Assembly (NCBI RefSeq): GCF_004327285.1
Contig: NZ_QJUI01000001.1
Coordinates: 186,001 to 250,000 of the forward strand
Direction: 5' to 3'
Source: Phytopseudomonas daroniae
GTDB lineage: Bacteria > Pseudomonadota > Gammaproteobacteria > Pseudomonadales > Pseudomonadaceae
DNA length: 64,000 bases
Below, in pieces: positions 1-9,637 of this stretch (positions are counted from its first letter, which is position 1; each line of letters begins with the position of its first letter). The notes beneath the pieces are model-generated. The model did no database searches. It saw only the letters and a list, made by a program, of their open reading frames with translations, and was not told where the DNA came from. The translations under genes and the position numbers were made by a program.

Positions 1-31
1 GCGGCCGACCCCGACGTAAGAAGGAGCCGAC

Positions 32-997
32 ATGCCGCGTATCATTTCCCGCAAGAACCCCGCTACCTTCAAGACCCTGCCGCTATTCGTCGAGGCAACC
101 GCCGACGGCCTCGCCTACCAGAGCCTTGGCCGGCCGCTGAACTTCAGCGAAATGCTGGAGCGCCGCAAAACCGTCGAGCTAAATGACAGCCAGCGTTTTG
201 CGGTAGAGCTAGCCAACCTCGGCGTCTCGGTACGCCTGACCCTGAACTGGCAAGGCCGCGAATATTGGCTGCTGGTGCGCCAGCGGCGTCTCGACCGCGG
301 AGACGTAGTCCTCAAGCTGATCTCCGGTTACGTACCGGCCCATGAGCTCAACCTGCCGCTGCTGACAGCAATTCAGGAGGTGGCCGAAGAGTGCCTGCTG
401 GAGACCAGCGAAGGCTGGCTCCACGGCCGCTTCGGTGAAACCTGGCTGCCAGCCCCTTATGAGGGCACGCTCAAGTACCGCGAGGGCGTTCACTTCCAGC
501 TCAGCCCCTTGTCCGGCGCAGCGCGCCCCGTGCAATGCGGCAATCTGAACCTGCTGGAGCGCCCTCGCGCCTACGTGCACGTGCCGACCGCCTCACTGCA
601 GCTGGTTTACGACCTGCGCCTGGATCTGCCCAAAGAGGTAAAGCAACTCAGCCTCCTTCATGTCGATGAGCATCTGGAAGACGGTAAGCTGATCGCTCGC
701 CTGGATCATGCGCGCCCGGATCTGTATCTGATCCCTCTGGATCAGGGCCACCCGACAGCCCAACTGATGACCTTGCGCCAGGGCCAACTGGTACCCGCGA
801 ACACCCGCGGACTGTGGCTGGCCGAGAGTTTCGCCCCCCAGGACGGCTGGCTGGTGCGTGATGAACGCATTCGCTGGAAGGACTGGCTGGCGCAGCAGAA
901 TCTCACACCGAAGGCTCACAAGTCCGGCCCCGCCGCCACCCGCGCAGGTACGACTTCAACGCCCAGAGTGCGCCTGGATACCGCCGCAGCTGTCTAA
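32..997 (+). CDS. Conserved hypothetical protein with a degenerate Nudix-like box
   Basis: A 321-residue cytosolic protein with no signal peptide or membrane segment. An SD-like AAGGAG lies just before the ATG. Residues of about 98-123 (GYVPAHE ... QEVAEE) resemble a stretched Nudix box (G-x5-E ... REUxEE), but the arginine is Gln and the spacing is about two residues too long. Pyrophosphohydrolase activity is therefore only a possibility. The protein is often annotated in Pseudomonas as a 'metal ABC transporter ATPase', but I see no Walker motifs that would support that name. It converges on hldE, with a shared terminator between them. Presence of a real gene is clear; function is unknown. 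Confidence 0.8.
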   Translation: MPRIISRKNPATFKTLPLFVEATADGLAYQSLGRPLNFSEMLERRKTVELNDSQRFAVELANLGVSVRLTLNWQGREYWLLVRQRRLDRGDVVLKLISGYVPAHELNLPLLTAIQEVAEECLLETSEGWLHGRFGETWLPAPYEGTLKYREGVHFQLSPLSGAARPVQCGNLNLLERPRAYVHVPTASLQLVYDLRLDLPKEVKQLSLLHVDEHLEDGKLIARLDHARPDLYLIPLDQGHPTAQLMTLRQGQLVPANTRGLWLAESFAPQDGWLVRDERIRWKDWLAQQNLTPKAHKSGPAATRAGTTSTPRVRLDTAAAV

Positions 998-1044
998 CGG
1001 ACAGCAGGCACGTTGCATGGCAATCGGATGAAAAATTCAAAGTA

Positions 1045-1068
1045 AAACCCCGCCGGACAGCGGGGTTT
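1045..1068. terminator. Bidirectional Rho-independent terminator
   Basis: A perfect 9-bp stem (AAACCCCGC / GCGGGGTTT) with a 6-nt loop lies between the convergent ends of the hypothetical gene and hldE. The terminal A and T tracts make it usable from both strands. Confidence 0.8.
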
Positions 1069-1073
1069 GGTGT

Positions 1074-2495
1074 TCAGCGACTGCGAATCTTCTCGACGAT
1101 GGCGGTGGTCGAGCTGTTCTCGACCAATCCCAGCACCCGTACTTCACCACCGTAGGCCAGCACGATGTCGGCACCAACCACCTGGTTGATGCCATAGTCG
1201 CCGCCCTTGACCAGCACATCGGGCTGAACCTGCTTGAGCAGACGTTCCGGCGTGTCCTCGCTGAAACTCACCACCCAATCCACGGCACCAAGACCGGCCA
1301 ATACCGCCATACGCCGATCCACGGCATTGATCGGTCGGCCCGGGCCTTTGAGGCGGCTGACCGAGGCATCGTCGTTGATCGCCACGACGAGGCGATCACC
1401 CTGGGCACGCGCCTGCTCGAGATAGGTCACATGACCGGCATGCAGAATATCGAAGCAGCCATTGGTGAACACGATCTTCTCACCGTGGGCACGAGCATCC
1501 TCAGTGGCCAGCAACAGTTGCTCCAGGCTCAGTACGCCACGTTCGGAGCCCTCTTCACGCTGCACCGCACGGCGCAGCTCGGGCGTACTGATCGCCGCTG
1601 TACCCAGCTTGCCAACCACGATGCCCGCCGCGAGGTTGGCCAATGCCACGGCCTGGGGCAACTCCTCACCCGCCGCGATGGAAGCGGCCAGTGTCGAGAT
1701 CACCGTATCCCCTGCCCCAGTCACATCGAACACTTCGCGTGCACGCGCCGGCAGATGCAGCGGCGCGTGCTCCGGGCGCAGCAGGGTCATGCCATGCTCG
1801 CCTCGGGTTACCAGCAGCGCGCCAAGATCAAGCTCACGCATCAAACGGGCGCCACGACTGACCAGCTCCGCTTCGTCTTCACAACGGCCGACGATCAGCT
1901 CGAATTCGCTGAGGTTCGGGGTAATCAGGCTGGCACCGCGGTAGATGGAAAAATCCTTGCCTTTCGGGTCGGCCAACACCGGAATACCCCGCGCCCGAGC
2001 AGCCTGAATCAACACTTGATGGTTCTGCAGAGCACCTTTGCCATAGTCGGACAGCACCAGCACCTTGACCTGATCCAGCAACTGCTCGACCTGCCGCGCC
2101 AAGGCATCGGCGTCGGTGTGGAAAGGCTCCTCGAAATCCATGCGCAGCAACTGCTGATGGCGGCTCATCACCCGCAGCTTGACGATGGTCGGCTGCTCGG
2201 CGATTTGCTGGAAATAGGTTTTCACGCCAACTGCCGCAAGGCTATCGCGCAAACTGTCCGCAGCCTCATCCTCACCAGTGACCCCGACCAGCACCGCCGG
2301 CGCGCCCAACGCAGCGATATTCAGCGCAACGTTGGCTGCACCGCCGGGTCGATCCTCGATCTGCTCGACCTTGACCACCGGAACCGGAGCCTCAGGCGAA
2401 ATACGCGAGGTAGCGCCGTGCCAATAACGATCAAGCATGACATCACCCACCACGAGAACGGGGGCCTGATCGAAACGGGGCATGGATAACTTCAT
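1074..2495 (-). CDS. hldE: Bifunctional heptose-7-phosphate kinase / heptose-1-phosphate adenylyltransferase
   Basis: HldE (RfaE) makes ADP-heptose for the LPS inner core. Its kinase domain phosphorylates heptose 7-phosphate at C1, and its nucleotidyltransferase domain adds AMP. The N-terminal PfkB-type kinase shows the PGGAANVA sugar-binding stretch and the DVTGAGD anion-hole/catalytic motif. The C-terminal domain shows [12 protein letters not shown], the cytidylyltransferase-type nucleotide motif. The ATG at 2495 gives 473 residues, the usual size. The frame is open further upstream, but the extra 21 residues are not typical and a GGAG precedes the chosen start. The downstream heptosyltransferases waaC and waaF in this window use its product. 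Confidence 0.96.
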   Translation of the reverse strand: MKLSMPRFDQAPVLVVGDVMLDRYWHGATSRISPEAPVPVVKVEQIEDRPGGAANVALNIAALGAPAVLVGVTGEDEAADSLRDSLAAVGVKTYFQQIAEQPTIVKLRVMSRHQQLLRMDFEEPFHTDADALARQVEQLLDQVKVLVLSDYGKGALQNHQVLIQAARARGIPVLADPKGKDFSIYRGASLITPNLSEFELIVGRCEDEAELVSRGARLMRELDLGALLVTRGEHGMTLLRPEHAPLHLPARAREVFDVTGAGDTVISTLAASIAAGEELPQAVALANLAAGIVVGKLGTAAISTPELRRAVQREEGSERGVLSLEQLLLATEDARAHGEKIVFTNGCFDILHAGHVTYLEQARAQGDRLVVAINDDASVSRLKGPGRPINAVDRRMAVLAGLGAVDWVVSFSEDTPERLLKQVQPDVLVKGGDYGINQVVGADIVLAYGGEVRVLGLVENSSTTAIVEKIRSR

Positions 2496-2632
2496 GCGGA
2501 ACTCCGGCTTTCTGAACGCTGAAAATGACAAGGATTCTAGCATAGCGACAACCTGCAACAGGCTTCACGCGTCCTGAGCTACGACATCAGGTAAACTGCC
2601 GCACGCCCTCAACGCCGAGCAAGTAGATCTGC

Positions 2633-3310
2633 ATGTCACGCCTCAGTAACGAACAGTTTTCCGCCCTGCGCCAGCATGCTGAAGTGATCGAGGCCGACCA
2701 TCATGGTGAAAAAGTCCTCAAACTGGTCGACGGCAGCTTTCTCAAACTGTTTCGCCGCAAACGGCTGATCTCCTCGGCCACCCTGGTTTCCCATGCCAAG
2801 CGGTTTGCTGACAACGCCGCAGAACTGAAACGACGCGATATTCTGTGTCCGGAGATCATCGCGACTTATCGCATTCGCGGCATCGAACGCACCGCGGTTC
2901 ATTACTGGCCCCTTCCCGGCAAGACCTTGCGCCAGTTGCTCGTCCAGCCAAGCGATGAACACACACAGCTATGCCGTGATCTAGGTGCACTGATCGCAGA
3001 GTTGCATGACAAAGGTGTGTATTTCCGCTCTTTGCATTTGGGTAACGTCGTGCAGGACGAGGCAAGCCGACTCGGGCTGATCGACATTTCCGACATGGCC
3101 TGCGGCGAAGCTGCGTTGGGCCGGCTGAAGCGCTCGCGCAACTTTCAGCACCTGTTCCGCTACCCACAGGATGTGGACAAGCTGCAGGCAAACCGCGAGG
3201 CCTTCATCGACGGTTACGTAGAGGATCTGACGCCTGCTGACGCGAGTCACTTCCGCAAGCACCTCAGATCCCTGTTCGACCAACAAGCAGCTACCAGCAG
3301 CAAAGCATGA
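2633..3310 (+). CDS. LPS-kinase-fold protein (PA4998-like), catalytic Asp replaced
   Basis: A 225-residue member of the WaaP/Kdo-kinase-like family, related to proteins annotated as 'toluene tolerance' or LPS kinase in Pseudomonas. The glycine-rich part is minimal. The catalytic loop reads YFRSLHLGNVV, where an active kinase would have H-G-D-L-H-x-x-N; the aspartate is Ser and the preceding His is Phe. The following LIDISDM resembles the metal-binding DFG region. It may be a weak or regulatory kinase of the LPS core. Its stop overlaps the next glycosyltransferase start by 4 bases (ATGA), so the two are coupled. It diverges from hldE across 137 bp. Confidence 0.8.
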   Translation: MSRLSNEQFSALRQHAEVIEADHHGEKVLKLVDGSFLKLFRRKRLISSATLVSHAKRFADNAAELKRRDILCPEIIATYRIRGIERTAVHYWPLPGKTLRQLLVQPSDEHTQLCRDLGALIAELHDKGVYFRSLHLGNVVQDEASRLGLIDISDMACGEAALGRLKRSRNFQHLFRYPQDVDKLQANREAFIDGYVEDLTPADASHFRKHLRSLFDQQAATSSKA

Positions 3311-4281
3311 GCACACTCAGCGTATTGCTGCCGGTGTACAACGCGGCGCCCTATGTCGAGGATGCGCTGAATTCGCTGCTGCAACAGAGTCGGCCGGCGG
3401 ATCAGATCGTCGTGATCAATGACGGCTCCACCGACGGCTCAGCGGAAATCCTCGAACGTCTGGCCCGGCGCGAGCAACGCATCGAACTGCACAACACAGC
3501 CAACGGTGGCGTATCACGAGCACGTAATCTGGGCCTGCACCATTGCAGCGGTGATTACATCGCCCTGATGGATGCGGATGACCAAAGCCTGCCCGCGCGC
3601 TTCGAGCAACAGCTCGCAACCATGGACAGGCTGCAACTGGACGCCTGCGGATGCGCACTGCGTACTTTTGGCCGTAGAAACCGCACCATCGTCTACCCTG
3701 GTGACGACGCTACGCTCAAAGCCAACTACCTGTTCTATGGCCGAACCATTCCAGGCCCCGCGGTGATGTTGCGGCGCAGCGCCATCGCCGACACCCGCTT
3801 CGATGAAAGCCTGCGCTATGCAGAAGACTTCGGATTCTTTCTGGCCCTGATACTGCAGTCGCCGACCTTGCACCTACACAATATCGAACAGCCACTCTAC
3901 GCCTACCGCACCCATGCAGAACAAGCCTCGCAACGCCTGGCGGCCGAGAACCAGGCCAATCTCAGCGAGCTCCTGCACTGCTGGCTGCCGGTGGCGGGTA
4001 TCGAATGCGGACGCCTGCAATTGGCCAGCCACTACCGTCTCTGGCATGACCAGTTGGCGTTGTCGGACGAGGAGCTCGAGCACTACCTGCCGCTTATGCA
4101 AAGCTTGTGCGGCTGGCTGCAGAACCAGACTGGAAGCGACCCGATAATCCGGGCGCTATGGACGAGAGCGGCCCTGCTGCATGCCAGAGATAGCCGCGCG
4201 ACAGCCCTTATCGAGAAGGTATCAGGACTCAAGCTGCCGCTATGGCAGCGGCTGGCTGCGCGCTTTCATCGCAGGCGTTAG
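3307..4281 (+). CDS. Family 2 glycosyltransferase
   Basis: A GT-A fold glycosyltransferase of 324 residues, presumably acting on LPS core or O-chain sugars at the cytoplasmic face. The N-terminal SVLLPVYN strand, DGSTD at residues 39-43 (nucleotide binding) and DADD at 89-92 (metal/DXD motif) are all present. No transmembrane segment is obvious. It is translationally coupled to the upstream kinase-like gene by a 4-base overlap. Its last 42 bases overlap the 3' end of waaL on the opposite strand. Donor and acceptor cannot be told from sequence. Confidence 0.9.
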   Translation: MSTLSVLLPVYNAAPYVEDALNSLLQQSRPADQIVVINDGSTDGSAEILERLARREQRIELHNTANGGVSRARNLGLHHCSGDYIALMDADDQSLPARFEQQLATMDRLQLDACGCALRTFGRRNRTIVYPGDDATLKANYLFYGRTIPGPAVMLRRSAIADTRFDESLRYAEDFGFFLALILQSPTLHLHNIEQPLYAYRTHAEQASQRLAAENQANLSELLHCWLPVAGIECGRLQLASHYRLWHDQLALSDEELEHYLPLMQSLCGWLQNQTGSDPIIRALWTRAALLHARDSRATALIEKVSGLKLPLWQRLAARFHRRR

Positions 4282-5415
4282 GGCCAGCGCCAGGGTCAGC
4301 GGAATCCAGGTGAGAAACCAGATCTCCCGTGGCTTACTCCAGATCCCGGCACCATCGGATAGGAAAGCCACCGAAGCGAAACACCAGACCCCAAGCAGAG
4401 CGCCGCCAAGCATAGAATCGCGGGCTCGCCAACCGGTCAGGAACAGCAATCCCCAGATAGCCAGCCAGAGGATCAGGCCGACACCTCCCAGATCCAGTCC
4501 CACATTAATGAACAGGTTATGGGGATGGTCGAAGACCATACCGACAGTTTCCAAAGCCAGGCTATAAACACTACCGAGCCCCAACCCTCCCAATGGATGC
4601 TGCGCCAGCAAAGCCCACCCCTCGGCTGCAAGTTCTGGCCGATAAGACAGCCCCCGATTGGTAAGCAAGGCTGGCATCCACAGCACAAGCCCGGCAAGCG
4701 CAACAACTGCGCAAGCGACAGGAATCCGATAAATCCACTCTCGACGCAAAACCGCCGTGAACAATAAGCCGGCGGCCAGTGCGAACCAGACACCGCGACT
4801 CTGGGTAAAGAATATGAAGCCGGCCAGCGACAACAACGCCAGGCACCAGAATGCCTGATGCACCAGCCGTACCGGCTTGAGGTACAAAAGCACCATCAGG
4901 AAGAAGCCGAATACATGGGCCGCCAGGATCGGATGGCTCAGTTGCCAGAAGCTGGTCAAACGGAAACTCAGCGGCAAGTCATAGAGCACGTAAGCGGTAT
5001 AGATGCAGACTCCCGCCAGCATCGCCATGAAATAGCAACTGATGCCAAGCAGACCGATCAGCCAACGCTTATCCAGACCCGCAGCCAGAACCCCAGCCCA
5101 GAGCGTCAGGTAGATCATCAAGGCATGCTTGACCTCCCTGCCCGGCTCATCGCTATTGCTCCAGAGACTACTGAGCAGCGCCCAGGCAAAAAATATCGTC
5201 AACACCACCATCAAAGGGGAAAACCAGTCGCGCCATGCTTGCCGATTGACCGTGAGCAGATAAAGCGTCGGCAGCCATAGCAATACAATGACCAACTGGT
5301 AATAGAGCCCACTGCTCGGCAACGCAATGCCAAGCACCAGGCAAAGCAACCCAGGCAACAAAATCAGCGGGCTCTTGGCGCCGAGTATCCGAGCGCCTAC
5401 ATGACTATTCGACAA
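4240..5415 (-). CDS. waaL: O-antigen ligase family protein
   Basis: A polytopic inner-membrane protein of 391 residues with about ten to twelve hydrophobic segments. It belongs to the Wzy_C/O-antigen ligase family, which transfers undecaprenyl-linked O-chains to the lipid A core in the periplasm. Family signatures are the TQSRGVW arginine segment and the periplasmic-loop histidine in DHPHNLFINVGLDLGG. The frame begins at TTG (5415), with GGAG upstream. The nearest upstream in-frame stop leaves no ATG, so an unusual start codon is likely. It lies last in the msbA-wapR-GT4-waaL run, 79 bp after the GT4 gene. WaaL is the best call from context; a polymerase (Wzy) cannot be strictly excluded. Confidence 0.85.
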   Translation of the reverse strand: MSNSHVGARILGAKSPLILLPGLLCLVLGIALPSSGLYYQLVIVLLWLPTLYLLTVNRQAWRDWFSPLMVVLTIFFAWALLSSLWSNSDEPGREVKHALMIYLTLWAGVLAAGLDKRWLIGLLGISCYFMAMLAGVCIYTAYVLYDLPLSFRLTSFWQLSHPILAAHVFGFFLMVLLYLKPVRLVHQAFWCLALLSLAGFIFFTQSRGVWFALAAGLLFTAVLRREWIYRIPVACAVVALAGLVLWMPALLTNRGLSYRPELAAEGWALLAQHPLGGLGLGSVYSLALETVGMVFDHPHNLFINVGLDLGGVGLILWLAIWGLLFLTGWRARDSMLGGALLGVWCFASVAFLSDGAGIWSKPREIWFLTWIPLTLALALTPAMKARSQPLP

Positions 5416-5494
5416 AACCCAGCATCTCCATCATCAGTCGAAGCCTGCATAGGGCTTCGTCGTTCTCATTATCAATCGCGGTCAGAGACCATCT

Positions 5495-6622
5495 TTATCT
5501 GACCAGCAGGGTATCGAGCAGTCCCAGGTACTGGCGCCGAAAGTCCTCGATGGCATGGGCCTGGCGCAAATAGGAATAGGCCTGCCGCCCTTCAGCCTCA
5601 CGCGCTTCGGCAGACAATTCGAGTAGCGTGCGCAATTGCTGCGCCAAGGTAGGTACATCTGCAGGCTCGAATATCCGCCCGCCACAATCCTGAAGAATGG
5701 GCCGCAAGCTATCGATGCTGGAACCCAGAACGGGAAGCCTGCCACTCATGCCCTCCAGCAATGCCAAAGGCAGCCCCTCGCTGAGCGAGGGCATGACGAA
5801 GGCATCGAATGCCTGTACGTACTGCAACGCGTCATCCAGGGTGCCAGGCAAACACACACGTTCCTGCAACTGGTGCTGCCTGATACAGGCCTCCAGCTCT
5901 GCCCGGCAACGGCCGTCACCGATAATCACCAGGCGGGCTTGGGGAAAGTCATCCTTCAGCCGTGCGAAGGCCTGCAACAGGAAGATATGTCCCTTCACCG
6001 GAACCAGCCGGCCGATCGTGCCGATGACGGTATCACCGGATCCTAGCCGCAATCGCTCCCGGGCCACGCCCCGCTCGAGCTGCAAAGACTCGGCGCGGTC
6101 GATATCGATGGCATTGTTGATCTGCAGCGTATTGTCTTGCGTCAGGTTGCATCGAGACGCCAACAGATCCTCACGAACCGCCCGAGACACGCCGACGAAA
6201 CGCCAGGCATCGGTCAGCAAGCGACGCATGATCCACTGCCGATAACCCCGATCGAATTCCCCAAGGCCATGTAGAACGCCAATACATGCGGGAATCTTCA
6301 AGCAAAGATTGAGCAACATCAGCAGATTGATCGGCTTGAACCGGTGCGCCACGACTGCATCGTAGCGCTGCTCGCGACAGTGTTTGTACAACGCCCAGAG
6401 CACCCGCAAGCGCAGCCCCTTGGTTGCCGCCTGGCTGAATTCGAAATACACCGAACGCGCGGCGCAGCTATGTGGCTCACCGTCTTTCGGGCGACCACGC
6501 AGAAAAGCCGTGGTCACATCATAACGTTCAGCAGGCAGGGACTTGACGATCTGCTCGGCCAGGTCAGCGGCACTGACGTTGTAACGGTTCTGCAATTGCA
6601 GCACCTTGAAACGTCGCGTCAC
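5495..6622 (-). CDS. Family 4 glycosyltransferase of the LPS core
   Basis: A GT-B fold, GT4-type transferase of 375 residues. Diagnostic features are GTIGRLVPVKGH at the start of the C-terminal donor domain, and PSLSEGLPLALLEGMSG, the E-x7-E nucleotide-sugar loop typical of GT4. The N-terminal half contains VVAHRFKPINLL, very like VIAHRFK in the WapH-like paralogue at 14912-16030, so the two are probably related by duplication. The start is a GTG overlapping the upstream wapR-like stop by 4 bases (GTGA). It likely adds a hexose or rhamnose to the outer core; the linkage is unknown. Confidence 0.88.
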   Translation of the reverse strand: MTRRFKVLQLQNRYNVSAADLAEQIVKSLPAERYDVTTAFLRGRPKDGEPHSCAARSVYFEFSQAATKGLRLRVLWALYKHCREQRYDAVVAHRFKPINLLMLLNLCLKIPACIGVLHGLGEFDRGYRQWIMRRLLTDAWRFVGVSRAVREDLLASRCNLTQDNTLQINNAIDIDRAESLQLERGVARERLRLGSGDTVIGTIGRLVPVKGHIFLLQAFARLKDDFPQARLVIIGDGRCRAELEACIRQHQLQERVCLPGTLDDALQYVQAFDAFVMPSLSEGLPLALLEGMSGRLPVLGSSIDSLRPILQDCGGRIFEPADVPTLAQQLRTLLELSAEAREAEGRQAYSYLRQAHAIEDFRRQYLGLLDTLLVR

Positions 6623-7548
6623 GGGGAACGCCTCTTACCATTCGATCCGAGCAAGATACGCAGCACCTTACGGGTGTATGACCAGCGCAGCAGCACCATG
6701 GGGTCGGCCCTCAGCGCCTTGCGGTAGAAGGCCAGAGCTTCGGCATACTCCCCAGCGTTACTGAAGAGCCTGAAGAGCGATAGACAACGCTGCCCCAAGT
6801 AGCGCCGCCTCAAGTTCTGATATCGCTTCGGCATCCGCTGCGAGGAAAAAACCTCATCGACCAAGGCCAAACCGGTTTGCCGGGCGAACGCAAGATTACG
6901 TCGCAGGCTGGCCGGATGCTTGTAAATGACCGCCATAAAGGCGCCTAGCGCGGTGCACGGGTAACGCGCCAGAACCTGGGCGAAGACAGGAATGTCTTCG
7001 GCATTGCGGAAACATTCGGGGTAAAGGCCATCGGCAAAAACGTCACGGTGCATGGCGCAGGCACCGTTGCACAGTGAAAGCGTTTTATCGAATAGGTACG
7101 CCCGCAAGCGCTCCTCGGGCGTAGCGGCTATCGATGACACGGGATGCACCGCACGCTGCCCATCGAACGCAACGGAGTGATGACCACCTATGACCATCCT
7201 GGTATCGGGCTGCTCGGCTACATGCGCACTCAATGCCGCAAGAGTGCCAGGGAGCATCTCATCATCGGCATCGAGAAAAATCAGAAACTGCCCGCACGAT
7301 TGGGCAATACCATAATTTCTCACCGAAGCCAGTCCACCATTTTCCTTGCGCAAGGCGGTGAAACGCTCCCCATGGGCTATCTGCAACTCAGCGATAACCC
7401 TGGGCGTTTCATCGGTCGAGCCATCATCGATGACCAGCAGTTCGGCGTCGGCATCCGACAATTGCGCCAGCACCGAGCCCACGGCACGCGGCAGTACCGC
7501 CGCGTAGTTGTAGGTCGGGATGATGACACTGATTAACTTTTCAGACAT
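6619..7548 (-). CDS. wapR: Family 2 glycosyltransferase, WapR-like
   Basis: A 309-residue GT-A transferase with SVIIPTYN at the N-terminus, DDGSTDE at residues 41-47 and DADD at 93-96. Its position between msbA and waaL and its overall sequence suggest the P. aeruginosa PA5000/WapR type, an alpha-1,3-rhamnosyltransferase. That enzyme adds the rhamnose onto which O-antigen is ligated. The ATG at 7548 is preferred over a TTG nine codons upstream because homologues begin at the SEKLISV segment. The symbol is inferred from neighbourhood and family, and an orthology test could overturn it. Confidence 0.72.
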   Translation of the reverse strand: MSEKLISVIIPTYNYAAVLPRAVGSVLAQLSDADAELLVIDDGSTDETPRVIAELQIAHGERFTALRKENGGLASVRNYGIAQSCGQFLIFLDADDEMLPGTLAALSAHVAEQPDTRMVIGGHHSVAFDGQRAVHPVSSIAATPEERLRAYLFDKTLSLCNGACAMHRDVFADGLYPECFRNAEDIPVFAQVLARYPCTALGAFMAVIYKHPASLRRNLAFARQTGLALVDEVFSSQRMPKRYQNLRRRYLGQRCLSLFRLFSNAGEYAEALAFYRKALRADPMVLLRWSYTRKVLRILLGSNGKRRSP

Positions 7549-7608
7549 TGGGAATCCATCACGGCTCGAACGCAACCAGGGGCGTCGACATGTAAAAGTC
7601 GCACCATC

Positions 7609-9438
7609 TCAAACGTCGGGCTGAATGGTCGGCTCCTCTTGTGCACCATCGCGCTCATCATCAAGTCCCATGGCATGCAAGCGCGAATAGTAGCCATTAA
7701 GAGCCAGCAACGACTCGTGGGTTCCCCGTTCGACGATACGGCCCTGATCCATGACCAGAATCAGATCAGCTTTCTCGATAGTAGACAGCCGATGCGCGAT
7801 GACCAAGGTCGTGCGCCCTTCCATTACTCGATCCAGAGCACCCTGGATATAACGCTCCGACTCGGTATCGAGTGCCGATGTGGCTTCATCGAGAATCAAC
7901 ACCGGAGCGCTTTTGAGAAGCGCCCGCGCGATAGCCAGGCGTTGACGCTGGCCACCCGAAAGCATGACGCCATTCTCACCGACCACCGTATCGAAGCCCT
8001 GTGGCAAACGCTCGATGAACTCGCTGGCATAAGCGGCGCGAGCCGCCTCCTCAACCTGCTCACGCGGTAGCTGCCGTAGATCACCATAGGCAATATTGTT
8101 CAGTACCGTATCGTTGAACAGCGAGACCTGCTGAGTAACCAGGGCAATATGTTTGCGCAGGTTCTCGATCCGATAGTCCTCCACGGGCGTACCATCGAGC
8201 AGGATCAGCCCCTCGCCGTGCTGATAGAAACGCGGAATCAGATTGGCCAACGTCGATTTACCGCTACCGGAACGTCCGACCAGAGCCACCATCTGCCCCG
8301 GCTCGACGGTGAAGCTGATGTCACTCAGAACGGTTCGATCTGTCCCCGGGTAGACGAAGCTCAACTGGCGAACCTCCAGCGCACCACGAACCTTGTCCTT
8401 CTCAATGCTGCCTTGATCCGGCTCAGGTGTTTCATCCAGTTGCTCGAAGATGCTCTCGGCACCCGCCAAGCCTTTCTGGATGGTCGAGCTGACCTCGGAA
8501 AGCTGGCGGATCGGCTTGGGCAATAACCCGGCGGCAGTGATATAGGCCACCAGATCCCCAACGCTGGCATCGCCACGCAGGAACAACACCAGGAACATCA
8601 GGAAAGCCATGGCGGCGTAGTTGACGAACTGCAGCGACGGCGTATAGATCGCACCAGTACGGGTCATCCGCAGTTGCTTGCGCGTGCTGTCCTCGCTGGC
8701 CTCAAGAAAGCGCTCACGCTCATAGCGCTCACCACCGAAACTGCGCACCACCCGGTAATTCTGAATGGTTTCGGACGATACGTGGGTCAGCTCGCCCATG
8801 GCGCTCTGAATCTTGCGACTTTGGCTGCGGAACTTCTTGCTGGCGCTTTTCACCATCAGGGCGATCAGCGGCAGAATCGCCACCATCACCATGGTCAGCT
8901 TCCAGTTCATCCACAGCAGGTAGCCGAACAAGAAAAGCACGGTGAGCCCTTCACGTACCATTACCTTCAGTGCATCGGTGGCTGCACCGGTCACGGAGCC
9001 GACGTTGTAGGTGATCCGGGAGATCAGATAGCCCGTGGCATGGTTATCGAAATAGCGATTGGGTAAGGTCAGCAAGTTGTTGAACAGCGCGATGCGTAGA
9101 TCCTGAACCAACCCCAGGGACACCCGCGCCAAGTAGTAGCCGCCCAAAAACGACCCCAGCCCCTGCCAGACAGTGATCAACAACAAGGCCAGCGGCACAC
9201 CATAGAGAAGCTGCATGCTGCCCAGCAAAGGCAGATCTACCGCTCCAGCATCCGGCGCGGCCAGCCCATCAACGAAATACTTGAGCAGACCGGCTAGCAT
9301 CGGCTGGGTCGAGGCGAAGATGATGTAGCCGACCATGCTGATGCCAAACATAGCCCAGTAGCGCTTCATATAGCTCAGCAGACGCATGTACAGCTTGAAG
9401 CTGGAAAGCGGGGCAGCTTGCCCTGAAAGCTCAGGCAT
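7609..9438 (-). CDS. msbA: Lipid A export ABC transporter, ATPase and permease
   Basis: MsbA is the homodimeric half-transporter that flips lipid A-core across the inner membrane. The N-terminal half has six hydrophobic segments and the conserved loop PNRYFDNHATGYLISRIT. The C-terminal ATPase has GRSGSGKST (Walker A), LSGGQRQRLAIARALL (signature) and LILDEATSALD (Walker B). The start at 9438 (MPELSGQ) gives 609 residues, close to P. aeruginosa MsbA. The open frame extends 16 codons upstream but looks non-coding there. The gene heads a minus-strand run with wapR, the GT4 gene and waaL. Confidence 0.95.
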   Translation of the reverse strand: MPELSGQAAPLSSFKLYMRLLSYMKRYWAMFGISMVGYIIFASTQPMLAGLLKYFVDGLAAPDAGAVDLPLLGSMQLLYGVPLALLLITVWQGLGSFLGGYYLARVSLGLVQDLRIALFNNLLTLPNRYFDNHATGYLISRITYNVGSVTGAATDALKVMVREGLTVLFLFGYLLWMNWKLTMVMVAILPLIALMVKSASKKFRSQSRKIQSAMGELTHVSSETIQNYRVVRSFGGERYERERFLEASEDSTRKQLRMTRTGAIYTPSLQFVNYAAMAFLMFLVLFLRGDASVGDLVAYITAAGLLPKPIRQLSEVSSTIQKGLAGAESIFEQLDETPEPDQGSIEKDKVRGALEVRQLSFVYPGTDRTVLSDISFTVEPGQMVALVGRSGSGKSTLANLIPRFYQHGEGLILLDGTPVEDYRIENLRKHIALVTQQVSLFNDTVLNNIAYGDLRQLPREQVEEAARAAYASEFIERLPQGFDTVVGENGVMLSGGQRQRLAIARALLKSAPVLILDEATSALDTESERYIQGALDRVMEGRTTLVIAHRLSTIEKADLILVMDQGRIVERGTHESLLALNGYYSRLHAMGLDDERDGAQEEPTIQPDV

Positions 9439-9637
9439 CTGGATTCCATCCGAAAAACAAGACGGCCAGTTTATCACAGGGCCCAACGACGTTCCGAGCT
9501 AACGCCCGGTCGTGGCTAGCGCCGAAGGGACGTAGGATTACGGCACCTAAGGACAACGCAAACCAGATAAACTGCAGGCCTCGACGCACACCAGCCAGCA
9601 ACGCGCACTCTTATTCAAAAAGCAAAATCAGACATCC

